From Gammaproteobacteria bacterium (GTDB lineage: Bacteria > Pseudomonadota > Gammaproteobacteria > Granulosicoccales > Granulosicoccaceae), in contig JAHQVR010000034.1 of NCBI GenBank assembly GCA_019634245.1, positions 1 to 24,177 of the forward strand: a stretch of 24,177 nt of DNA, written 5' to 3'. Made by a program: the position numbers and the translations under genes. Shown in pieces: positions 1 to 6,387 of the stretch. Position 1 is the first letter of the stretch. Each line of letters opens with the position of its first letter. Below the pieces are notes generated by a model, which was not told the DNA's origin, did no database searches, and saw nothing but the letters and a program-made list of their open reading frames with translations.

Positions 1-369
1 ATGTCAGCCGCTGGTCTTTGGAGCACTCCACAGGATTTAGCGAAGTTTTTAATCGAGCTTCAACTGGCCCTGCTCAATCAATCAAACAGGGTATTGACAG
101 GGAATACTGTCGAGGAGATGATCGCACCGTTTGGCGACCTCACATCAACCACAAGCGAACCATTTTATGGTTTAGGTTTTATGCTTTCCAAAATAGGCGA
201 TGAGGTGATATTTGGACATGCCGGGAATCAAACCGGGTTTCATTCTCAAATGCAGGCGACTAAATCTGGCGCTGGATACGTGGTGATGACAAATGGTGAC
301 TACGGCCCTGAGGTTATTGCAGAAATAGCGTCGTTAATTAAAAGAGATTTCCTCCAAGGCAGCTTTTAA
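1..369 (+). CDS. Serine hydrolase (class C beta-lactamase family), C-terminal part, cut by window edge
   Basis: This is the last 122 residues of a serine hydrolase of the beta-lactamase/penicillin-binding-protein-like family. The reading frame is open to the first base, so the true start and the catalytic SxxK and YxN boxes lie outside the window. The opening residues SAAGLWSTPQDLAKF match the segment that usually precedes the third conserved box. FGHAGNQTGFHS (about residues 70-81) resembles the HxG box that replaces KTG in this family, with the usual 'G..F' after it. The end of the protein is complete, with a TAA stop at 367-369. Family members hydrolyse esters, amides or D-amino-acid peptides, usually in the periplasm; the substrate cannot be told from this fragment. 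A 9-bp hairpin follows the gene. Confidence 0.75.
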   Translation: MSAAGLWSTPQDLAKFLIELQLALLNQSNRVLTGNTVEEMIAPFGDLTSTTSEPFYGLGFMLSKIGDEVIFGHAGNQTGFHSQMQATKSGAGYVVMTNGDYGPEVIAEIASLIKRDFLQGSF

Positions 370-395
370 TTGTAGAAAATACTGATAACAATCAA

Positions 396-418
396 CCGAG
401 GTGCAAACCGCACCTCGG
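396..418. terminator. Perfect 9-bp hairpin after the serine hydrolase gene
   Basis: CCGAGGTGC (396-404) pairs perfectly with GCACCTCGG (410-418) around a 5-base loop, 27 bases after the stop codon. It sits between a plus-strand gene and minus-strand sequence, so it could end transcription from either side. No good T-run follows on either strand, so intrinsic termination is likely but not certain. Confidence 0.5.
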
Positions 419-492
419 AATCAATTCACCAAAACACGCCCGGAATCATGGGGTAGAAGCTGAGCACACTCCACAGCTGACCCTCAATACAT

Positions 493-715
493 TCACAGCG
501 TGAAAAAATACATATTTTTATCGAAATCGTATTCAGGATCTTCTTTGATCACAAAAGCGCTTGACCCATTCTCTATTTGTACTATCAGCCAACTTTACCA
601 CTGGTATCTCAAGCCCTTTGGCTAATGCTTTTTCTAAACCTAGTTTTTCCAACAGCTATCCGGTGGCCTCTAAGGGATCTTTGGACAAGTCTTCGTATTC
701 AACTCGTAGCGGAGT
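493..715 (-). pseudogene. Decayed remnant of a sulfotransferase-like gene (C-terminal end)
   Basis: No intact gene fits here, but the minus strand from 715 downward reads as a protein tail. It contains RVEYEDLSKDP, then (after an in-frame TAG at 658-656) LLEKLGLEKALAKGLEIPVV, then KLADSTNREWVKRF. This order (YEDL..DP, LGL, then AD....EWV.RF close to the end) is that of the C-terminus of Stf0-like and related bacterial sulfotransferases. Reading then shifts frame at a run of four T (556-553) and continues as VIKEDPEYDFDKNMYFFTL to a TGA at 495-493. At least one nonsense mutation and one frameshift are therefore present. Upstream of 715 the same frame has a stop at 718-716; a weakly similar stretch up to about 765 lies in another frame. 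The N-terminal PAPS-binding part is missing. Family assignment is by recalled motif pattern only. Confidence 0.55.
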
Positions 716-772
716 TTAGCCTTCCAAATAGGTTTAGTTGTGAAGCTTTTGCTAGCTGTATTACGTGTCAGG

Positions 773-1993
773 TTAACCTAACTTCTGAAGCCTTTTATTC
801 AAAAATATTCTGCTAGCGCTATTTTGGGATAGTTGAATAGCCCGCTCGTAGGCTTTTTTCGCTTCGTCCAATCGTCCTATTTGGCTTAGTATGTCAGCGT
901 AAGCAGCATAATACGGTTGAAACGCTTTCAACTCACCTTCCAGAGCTTCAACTTTGCGCAAAGCCAGTTCAGATTGCCCAATCTCTGCCATAACAATTGC
1001 CCAGTTCAGTGCGACAACAGGCGTGGGCTCGTGTGCCCAGAGAGATCCATACAACAATGATATTTGCTCCCAATCTGGGGCGACTCCAATCATATGGCAG
1101 TCCGCAATAGCGGCTTTGATTTGATAAGGTCCAGGACGACCTCGTAAGATGGCCTGAGATAATATTTCCCGAGCCTCCTCCACTTTGTGCATGTCCCACA
1201 AGTTTCGATTTTGCTCAGCTGGTGGCACCGTTGCCCCATCGTTTCCGATACGAGCGACACGTCTGGCGTCGGTTAACAAAACCAGCGCCAACGCACCCTC
1301 GATTTCCGGATCATCTGGCCGCAACCGATCCAGCAGACGTAATAGAAAAATAGCTTCTGCACAAAGATCCCTGTCACTGTCATCCTCGTTGACATACCCG
1401 GTGGTAAAAATAAGGTAGATAGTTGATAGGACTGAATCCAGACGTGTGGGCCAACTGGTTTGATCAGGAATTTCAAATTCGATATCCGATTCCCTTAGTT
1501 TTTCTTTGGCTCGCGTTATGCGTTGACCCATGGTCTGTTCTTTGTCAAGAAAAGCCGCGGCGATTTCCTTGGTTGTCAGATGGCAGACTGTGCGCAGCGT
1601 TAAGCCGATGCGCGATTTTTCTTCCAGTAGCGGATGACAACATGCAAAGATCAAACGAAGGCGATCATCCGGTATAGGCTCTTCATCGATCGTTTCAAAT
1701 TGTGATGCATTAAGTACCATAAGTTGATCTGTTTTTTTGCGCTCGCGTTGAACAGCTCGTGCTCTATCAATGCCTTTGTTCAAAGCCACTTTCATCAGCC
1801 AGCCAATGGGTGAACTTGGAAGTCCGGACCGCCCCCAATGCGACATTGCTGAAATACAAGCCTCCTGCAAAGCATCTTCTGCTACCTGCAGATCTCCTAG
1901 TCGTGAGACGAGTCCGGCAATCAGCCGCCCCCGATCGCTTCGAAGAACATCTTCAATGGCCCTATTAATCGCGATGGGGGTGGTGGTTGGCAT
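773..1993 (-). CDS. ECF RNA polymerase sigma factor, ECF42 type with long C-terminal extension (DUF6596/TPR-like)
   Basis: This 406-residue protein is about twice the length of a minimal ECF sigma factor. Sigma region 2 lies at about residues 10-80 (RLIAGLVSRLGDLQVAEDAL, then PIGWLMKVALNKGIDRAR). Region 4 lies at about 120-180, with a helix-turn-helix around LTTKEIAAAFLDKEQTMGQRI. The remaining 220 residues are the helical extension typical of the ECF42 group, ending in TPR-like repeats (ALNWAIVMAEIGQSELAL; YYAAYADILSQIGRLDEAKK). The start ATG lies 3 bases after the stop of the DGPF/YCII gene, so the two are co-transcribed. Known for the family: ECF42 factors are found beside DGPF proteins and control them, and the extension is needed for activity. 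There is no anti-sigma gene nearby, as expected for this group. The signal sensed here is unknown. Confidence 0.9.
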   Translation of the reverse strand: MPTTTPIAINRAIEDVLRSDRGRLIAGLVSRLGDLQVAEDALQEACISAMSHWGRSGLPSSPIGWLMKVALNKGIDRARAVQRERKKTDQLMVLNASQFETIDEEPIPDDRLRLIFACCHPLLEEKSRIGLTLRTVCHLTTKEIAAAFLDKEQTMGQRITRAKEKLRESDIEFEIPDQTSWPTRLDSVLSTIYLIFTTGYVNEDDSDRDLCAEAIFLLRLLDRLRPDDPEIEGALALVLLTDARRVARIGNDGATVPPAEQNRNLWDMHKVEEAREILSQAILRGRPGPYQIKAAIADCHMIGVAPDWEQISLLYGSLWAHEPTPVVALNWAIVMAEIGQSELALRKVEALEGELKAFQPYYAAYADILSQIGRLDEAKKAYERAIQLSQNSASRIFLNKRLQKLG

Positions 1994-1996
1994 GAA

Positions 1997-2356
1997 TCAG
2001 CCCGCTGGGTTGTAGTCCATCATGGCGCGAACTTCTATGGTTCCAAAAGTGGCGGAAGGTATCATTTCCGCATATTTAATTGCGCTTTCTTTATCTGGGA
2101 CGTCGACAACATAATACCCACCCAAGTATTCGCGAGTTTCCGCGAAGGGCCCATCCATAGTTTCTGTTTTCCCAGCTTTTATACGAACCGATGTTGCTGT
2201 GTGGGGCTCGTTCAGACTTTCCCCGTCAACCAGCACACCGTCACTCTTCATTTTTTCGTTGGCGGCAAAAAATCCGGCCATCATAGTTTCGAATTCAGGT
2301 GTGCCATAGCCGGGTTGCTGTTCTGGGTTGTTATAAATTAATAGCATGTATTTCAT
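1997..2356 (-). CDS. YCII-related DGPF-domain protein, partner of the ECF42 sigma factor
   Basis: This is a 119-residue small soluble protein of the YCII/DGPF family. It opens with MKYMLLIYNNPE, the standard beta-strand of the fold, and carries the DGPF signature in TMDGPFAETREYLGGYYVVDV (about residues 67-87). The end, IEVRAMMDY, is also typical. The length is normal for a single-domain member. The start is supported by AAGGA (2368-2364) seven bases before the ATG. It is the first gene of a two-gene unit with the sigma factor, separated by 3 bases. Family members are ferredoxin-like dimers related to muconolactone isomerase; their biochemical role with ECF42 is not established. The sigma factor may activate this promoter, but no convincing ECF-type promoter is visible upstream. 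Confidence 0.9.
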   Translation of the reverse strand: MKYMLLIYNNPEQQPGYGTPEFETMMAGFFAANEKMKSDGVLVDGESLNEPHTATSVRIKAGKTETMDGPFAETREYLGGYYVVDVPDKESAIKYAEMIPSATFGTIEVRAMMDYNPAG

Positions 2357-2426
2357 CGTGGATTCCTTGTTAATGGAGTATTAATGTCTGTGAGTATTTC
2401 AGTAATTTTGATGGAAAATGGGTTTA

Positions 2427-2819
2427 TCACATGCGGACTAAATTAACACCAATGCAAATCATAAAGTTTACAGTGGCAAGCATATTCGATCCGTTTCCTA
2501 CGTAGCGCAGCACGTGTGCTGCATTGTCCTTCTTTAATCCGAATGGGTGCGCAATTCGCCCCAGAACAAGTAGTGCGCCACCGATGTAAAGGTAAAGGCT
2601 CGGAGCACCCATTCCTTCAGAGAGAATCATTAGTATTAAAAGAAAACAACTCCACTCGGCACAGTTACCATGTTGGCGAATGCGAAGCAACAGGTCGATA
2701 TTTCCTCCGTCACCGATAGACTGTGCAAGCGCGCTGCGTTTTGAGGTGACGCGCATCCACAGCACCATGTAGATGACAGCGACTGGTAGGGCAAATATCG
2801 GGGTTACAGTGAAGATCAT
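2427..2819 (-). CDS. MAPEG-family integral membrane protein
   Basis: This is a 130-residue inner-membrane protein of the MAPEG family (membrane-associated proteins in eicosanoid and glutathione metabolism), bacterial YecN-like branch. About four hydrophobic helices are visible: residues 5-25, 50-68, 74-88 and 108-128. The family core is LLLRIRQHGNCAEWSCFLL (about 44-62): the R-x-R-x-H-x-N-x-x-E pattern is characteristic and contributes to the glutathione site in characterised members. GRIAHPFGL (about 87-95) is the second conserved stretch. The start is supported by AAGGA about 7 bases upstream. It lies 70 bases upstream of the DGPF gene on the same strand and may share its transcript. The substrate is unknown; many bacterial members are uncharacterised. 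Confidence 0.85.
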   Translation of the reverse strand: MIFTVTPIFALPVAVIYMVLWMRVTSKRSALAQSIGDGGNIDLLLRIRQHGNCAEWSCFLLILMILSEGMGAPSLYLYIGGALLVLGRIAHPFGLKKDNAAHVLRYVGNGSNMLATVNFMICIGVNLVRM

Positions 2820-3181
2820 GCAAGTGTCCTTATATTGTGGTTTGTATCTCTAGGACGTCACTCGATTCTTCTTTTCTACATTGGGCAAAGGTTTTTTCTT
2901 TTTTTTTTTATTATATTGTTCGTTAAACAAACATATCCGCGCTATGTCATTGTTTTAACTGCCATTGTTTGAGGTTAATTGATTTTCTAGGGGCGGCAGA
3001 TATCGGCCGAAACAGCCGTTGATGCCATTGAGCGCAGGCACCCACAACGCCGATTTGATCCATTCTCGGAGCCTTGCCCACTGATCAATGCAAGGCGAAC
3101 TGAATTGGTAGTGCCGAAGAACTCTCTACAGTTGCAATATTTTAACGAAACGCACTATTGAAACAAGCGCAGCCTCTAGTT
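2820..3181. other. Non-coding stretch between the MAPEG gene and the formylglycine-generating enzyme region
   Basis: No convincing gene is seen in any frame. The stretch holds a T-rich tract at about 2891-2910 and a small inverted repeat TTGTT-cgtta-AACAA at 2916-2930, which could be a regulator site for the MAPEG gene (minus) but is too short to be sure. A GC-richer block (about 2990-3110) has only short open frames with stops and no recognisable protein; it may be decayed sequence. Confidence 0.5.
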
Positions 3182-3430
3182 TCATAAGGCTTCAAGGTTA
3201 TGATCAAGGCATTCTTCTACAACAACTCGTTCCGGGTTTCGAAGAATTTTGGCGAATTTATATTTAAACGATCCACTTGAAAGATCCACAATCTGATCAG
3301 CAACCCAGTGGGATGATTTTTCCTTTGCTCGACATTTCCACACACAGGTTTCATAATGGATAATGGAGCCTGTGGCGGGCTCACGCCTGTGCTGGACAGA
3401 AGTATTCGTAAACAAGAGGTTCCATAACAT
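3182..3430 (-). CDS. Small hypothetical open frame, doubtful
   Basis: This 82-residue frame runs divergent from the formylglycine-generating enzyme gene. Its second half (from about WVADQIVDLSSGSFKYKF to RNPERVVVEECLDHN) has a protein-like composition, whereas the first 25 residues do not. No family is recognised and no clear ribosome site precedes the ATG at 3430-3428. A different minus-strand frame overlaps it. It may be a genuine small gene, the tail of a decayed gene, or chance. It is listed because the 630 bases around it hold no other candidate. Confidence 0.2.
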   Translation of the reverse strand: MLWNLLFTNTSVQHRREPATGSIIHYETCVWKCRAKEKSSHWVADQIVDLSSGSFKYKFAKILRNPERVVVEECLDHNLEAL

Positions 3431-3451
3431 AGCAGTAGAATTTCACTGACC

Positions 3452-4408
3452 ATGCCTGAAAAAAAGAATTGTTGTACGCCAGCTACCGGCCGATCACTCG
3501 ATACGATTGAAACATCAGCTCCACCAGTAGGCTTGCAAAATAAAGTCGACTCGCCGGCGATCGATACGCTGAATATTCCGGTCGTTCCAATTCCCGGAGG
3601 AGAAGCGCTGCAAGGCACAAATCAACCGATGACTCCACTGGATGAAGAGTCACCCTGCAAAACCAAACAGCTACATTCATTCAGAATGATGCAATGTGCC
3701 GTTACGAATGAGTTATTCGAGGCCTTTGTTAACGATACCGACTATGTTACCGATGCCGAGCGCTTTGGTTGGTCATTCGTTTTTCAACCCCAAAGTTCAT
3801 CAGCCGATAATAAACAGGAATATGTTGCCGGGTCTCCCTGGTGGCGAAAGGTGACAGGAGCTAACTGGCGGCAAGTCAATGGCCCGAGTAAAGAAGGTAC
3901 GGCACACCCCGATCATCCCGTGGTGCACGTGTCGTGGTCCGACGCAAACGCGTTCGCTAAATGGATAGGCGGACGCCTGCCTTCAGAATCTGAGTGGGAA
4001 CACGCCGCTCGGGGTGGTTTGGGTGATGTGCCCTTTCCGTGGGGAACCCAGGAACCGGACGACGCAAGTTTTCAGCCATGCAATATCTGGCAAGGGACTT
4101 TTCCAGAGCGGAATACGTGCGCCGATGGTTTCTCGGCAACCGCGCCCGCCGAATCTTTCACACCGAATGGCTACGGTTTATACAACATGTGTGGCAATGT
4201 GTGGGAATGGACCTCAGGCAGGTTCAAAATAGAATCTCGTAATAAGGCAGCTCGACGACATGCCAAACAAATGAAAGGCACTAAAATACTAAAGGGTGGC
4301 TCGTTTCTCTGCCATAAAAGTTACTGTTTCCGATATCGCATTGCGGCCAGAACCGGAACAACTCCCGATTCAACTACTGCACACCAAGGCTTTAGAGTTG
4401 TATTTTAA
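3452..4408 (+). CDS. Formylglycine-generating enzyme (SUMF1/FGE family), both catalytic cysteines present
   Basis: This 318-residue enzyme is of the aerobic, copper-dependent FGE type, which oxidises a cysteine in sulfatases to formylglycine. The N-terminus carries the CCTP..GR segment seen in many FGEs. The FGE-sulfatase fold follows: IPVVPIPGG (about residues 43-51), CAVTNELFEAFVNDT, HPVVHVSWSDANAFAKW (about 153-169), GRLPSESEWEHAARGG, YGLYNMCGNVWEW, and the C-terminal core GGSFLCHKSYCFRYR. Cys287 and Cys292 match the pair that binds Cu(I) and reacts with substrate in characterised FGEs, so the enzyme looks active rather than a generic FGE-sulfatase-fold protein. No signal peptide is visible, suggesting action in the cytoplasm. 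No sulfatase gene lies in the window. The following genes (cytochrome c, DUF411) suggest a copper-related context. Confidence 0.88.
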   Translation: MPEKKNCCTPATGRSLDTIETSAPPVGLQNKVDSPAIDTLNIPVVPIPGGEALQGTNQPMTPLDEESPCKTKQLHSFRMMQCAVTNELFEAFVNDTDYVTDAERFGWSFVFQPQSSSADNKQEYVAGSPWWRKVTGANWRQVNGPSKEGTAHPDHPVVHVSWSDANAFAKWIGGRLPSESEWEHAARGGLGDVPFPWGTQEPDDASFQPCNIWQGTFPERNTCADGFSATAPAESFTPNGYGLYNMCGNVWEWTSGRFKIESRNKAARRHAKQMKGTKILKGGSFLCHKSYCFRYRIAARTGTTPDSTTAHQGFRVVF

Positions 4409-4409
4409 A

Positions 4410-4427
4410 TGATCGGCTGGCTGATCA
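4410..4427. terminator. Possible hairpin after the FGE gene
   Basis: TGATCGG and CTGATCA form a 7-bp imperfect stem (one G-U pair) with a 4-base loop, directly after the FGE stop codon. No T-run follows, so it may be a weak terminator, an RNA-stabilising hairpin or an operator. The cytochrome gene starts about 200 bases further on. Confidence 0.25.
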
Positions 4428-4628
4428 GAGGGCAAGATTTACACGTAAATAGGATAAAAATCTCCGAATAACTTCAGCGCCCAAAAGAACGAATGGCACT
4501 CAATTACAGTGCTCTTTCAGAATCGCCCATTTAATCGACTGTCTGCATCGATGGAGACCTCGGATCCCGAATGTAACAAGAGAGTGCATGGCGATTATGC
4601 AATACTTAACAGCCTGGGATAATAAACA

Positions 4629-5150
4629 ATGAGATCGATATATAAGTTGTGCGTAGCATCCCTGCTTTCACTAATAGGCACGCTACTCCTTGCTGATGAA
4701 GGAACAGACGGTATAAGCATTTCTCTCCAAGCCGACGATCTGGTGATCGTTCAGGCTGGTGAAAAAATCTATCATGCACATTGCGCAGCCTGTCATGGTG
4801 CAAACTTGGAAGGCCAACCCGATTGGCAGATTCGTGATGCTAATGGATTCTTACCGGCACCACCGCACGACGCCACTGGACACACCTGGCATCACTCCGA
4901 CGATCTGCTGTTTGAAATAACCAAATATGGCCCTAGCGTGGTTATTAATGATTCAAGCTATAGAACCACTATGCCCGTTTATAAGGACATCTTGAGCGAT
5001 GATGAGATTATTGCCGTTCTGTCGTTTATTAAAAATACGTGGCCAGAAGAACAACGCTCGTGGCAGGAAGAGGTAAATGGCACACAACATGAAGGATTCA
5101 AAGTAACGCCTAAGACAAATTCCTCTCTCATCGATAAGCTACTGAAATAG
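4629..5150 (+). CDS. Periplasmic mono-haem cytochrome c
   Basis: This is a 173-residue exported c-type cytochrome. Residues 1-22 form a signal peptide, with a hydrophobic core ending LLLADEG. The haem-binding box is CAACH at 52-56, and Met115 in YRTTMPVY is the likely sixth haem ligand. The stretch LPAPPHD..GHTWHHSDDLLFE (about 75-96) is conserved in a cytochrome group often found beside copper-handling genes (recalled from the family). The C-terminus (SDDEIIAVLSFIKNTWPEEQR) is the usual terminal helix. The protein probably passes electrons in the periplasm; its partner is unknown. It is followed 38 bases later by the DUF411 gene on the same strand, so the two are probably co-transcribed. A GATAAT hexamer just before the start codon is too close to serve as its -10 box. 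Confidence 0.88.
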   Translation: MRSIYKLCVASLLSLIGTLLLADEGTDGISISLQADDLVIVQAGEKIYHAHCAACHGANLEGQPDWQIRDANGFLPAPPHDATGHTWHHSDDLLFEITKYGPSVVINDSSYRTTMPVYKDILSDDEIIAVLSFIKNTWPEEQRSWQEEVNGTQHEGFKVTPKTNSSLIDKLLK

Positions 5151-5188
5151 CGCAGCTAACTCCGACCATTCCATTGAGAATTCCATAC

Positions 5189-5650
5189 ATGAACAACCCA
5201 TTCAGGCTCTTCTGGCCGACCGTACTCATTGCGATTCTAACGGCCTGTCAATCTGAAACGACAACTTCGATTCAAATGTCCGAAATCACTGTTTACAAGA
5301 GCTCCACTTGCGGTTGCTGCAAAGAATGGGTGACATATCTAGAAGAAGAAGGATTTAATGTCACGGCGATCGATCACGACGATGTAGACGCGATCAAGGT
5401 CAAGTATGGCCTAACAGACCCTAAACTGAAATCTTGCCACACTGCCATCGTAGAGGGCTATGTTGTGGAGGGGCATGTACCAGCGAACGATATTGAGAGA
5501 CTGCTGCGAGAGAAACCAACGAACATTACAGGGCTCAGCGCACCCGGAATGCCCATGATGTCACCAGGTATGGGGAGCCGCACACCTAAGGACTATGCGG
5601 TACTCTCATTCAACGATTCCGGGGAAACGGCGGTGTACTCTCAATACTAA
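5189..5650 (+). CDS. DUF411 metal-binding lipoprotein
   Basis: This 153-residue protein carries the DUF411 domain, typical of genes for copper and other metal handling. The N-terminus is a lipoprotein signal with lipobox LTAC (Cys20), so it should be anchored in the envelope. The domain starts at ITVYKSSTCGCCKEW (CGCC at 41-44), continues with KSCHTAIVEGYVVEGHVPA, and ends with GLSAPGMPMMSPGMG. The conserved cysteines and methionines suit soft-metal binding, presumably Cu(I), although the domain's exact role is not established. ATG at 5189 is chosen because it gives a compact lipoprotein signal; an in-frame TTG at 5174 would add only five residues. It lies 38 bases after the cytochrome c gene. 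Confidence 0.88.
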   Translation: MNNPFRLFWPTVLIAILTACQSETTTSIQMSEITVYKSSTCGCCKEWVTYLEEEGFNVTAIDHDDVDAIKVKYGLTDPKLKSCHTAIVEGYVVEGHVPANDIERLLREKPTNITGLSAPGMPMMSPGMGSRTPKDYAVLSFNDSGETAVYSQY

Positions 5651-5699
5651 TAACATCCTTTTAAGTGATCAACAAGCGGCAGAACACATTATTCACTGA

Positions 5700-5712
5700 A
5701 CAGACAGTCTGT
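5700..5712. promoter_or_regulatory. Short perfect palindrome between two convergent genes
   Basis: ACAGAC-A-GTCTGT is a 6-bp perfect inverted repeat around one base, in the 106-base gap between the DUF411 gene and the convergent His/Met-rich gene. The loop is too small for a stable RNA hairpin, so a protein-binding site is more likely than a terminator. No regulator can be assigned. Confidence 0.25.
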
Positions 5713-5756
5713 ATTGACAAGAGCGAATTCGATGACGTTTGATTTAGTGTTCTGGG

Positions 5757-6329
5757 TTAATGAGAGTGTCCTATTGCCATTTGATAGTGGTGAGCCTGAT
5801 GATGCGAATCCAGCGACATGAAACCATAGAATCCCAATGCCTGAATACGACTCATCTGAGTTTCTTCAATGGCTGAGATCGTTATGGTGGCCCCTACCTC
5901 GCTGATTTGGTGTTCAATGGTCCAGCCCCTCGACTGAGCTATGAATCGGGAGTGCGCTGGTACCATTCGGTGAATTGATTCAATCGATGCAGGGCTACCT
6001 CGAACATCGAATCGAATCTGGCCATCCCCAGTAATAGAGGTCTTCGCCGCAGTGTCGAGTATCAGGTGATTCATATCCACTAGATGAGAACGTAAACCAT
6101 CGATATCGACACTATCCCAATCGGTTTCTGCGTCTTGTTCCAACATCGCCACTATTTCAATTAACGCTGCAAATGCCGCCTGCCCACCTTCCAGGGGTTG
6201 CCCATTCTCGTGGCTCATAGCATTGTGCTGCATATCACCCGTATGCCCACTGTGTTTGTCAGCAGCCCAAAGTGAGAGCGATACAAGTGCTACTACGACA
6301 CTAACAATCGTTATCAATCGATGTACCAT
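5757..6329 (-). CDS. Exported His/Met-rich protein of unknown function, copper-cluster type
   Basis: This is a 190-residue protein with an N-terminal signal peptide (VHRLITIVSVVVALVSLSLWA, residues 2-22). Right after the cleavage region comes a His/Met-rich strip (KHSGHTGDMQHNAMSHENG, about 25-43), and the C-terminus ends HHQAHHYQMAIGHSH, so both ends could bind copper or another soft metal. The middle (AFAALIEIVAMLEQDAETDW, DIDGLRSHLVDMNHL, RMVPAHSRF, IQALGFYGFM) recalls a conserved hypothetical family I have seen beside copper genes but cannot name. ATG at 6329 is preferred; an in-frame TTG at 6344 would add five residues before the signal. It is transcribed divergently from the Crp/Fnr-type regulator across about 60 bases. 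The metal-binding role is inferred from composition and position. Confidence 0.75.
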   Translation of the reverse strand: MVHRLITIVSVVVALVSLSLWAADKHSGHTGDMQHNAMSHENGQPLEGGQAAFAALIEIVAMLEQDAETDWDSVDIDGLRSHLVDMNHLILDTAAKTSITGDGQIRFDVRGSPASIESIHRMVPAHSRFIAQSRGWTIEHQISEVGATITISAIEETQMSRIQALGFYGFMSLDSHHQAHHYQMAIGHSH

Positions 6330-6350
6330 ACCCAAGTATTCCAATCTGGC

Positions 6351-6360
6351 TAGAATTCTA
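6351..6360. promoter_or_regulatory. Palindrome in the divergent promoter gap (candidate operator)
   Basis: TAGAATTCTA is a perfect 10-bp palindrome near the middle of the 58-base gap between the divergent His/Met-rich gene and the Crp/Fnr-type regulator gene. It also contains -10-like TAGAAT on both strands. It could be the regulator's own site or simply overlapping -10 elements. It is not a classical FNR or CRP box. Confidence 0.3.
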
Positions 6361-6387
6361 TTATGTGTTTCTCACCCGAAATCCAAC

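Noticed and set aside
577..816. 79-residue plus-strand open frame
   Set aside because: It lies antisense to the sulfotransferase-like remnant and runs into the sigma-factor gene; composition is not protein-like and no family is recognised.
3217..3618. 133-residue minus-strand open frame across the FGE start
   Set aside because: It overlaps the well-supported FGE N-terminus on the opposite strand; it is a shadow frame with no recognisable motif.
6223..6387. N-terminal extension of the Crp/Fnr regulator
   Set aside because: The open frame continues upstream but lies antisense to the signal-peptide end of the His/Met-rich gene and is Cys/Ser/Thr-rich; Crp-family length fits a start at 6388 or 6400.
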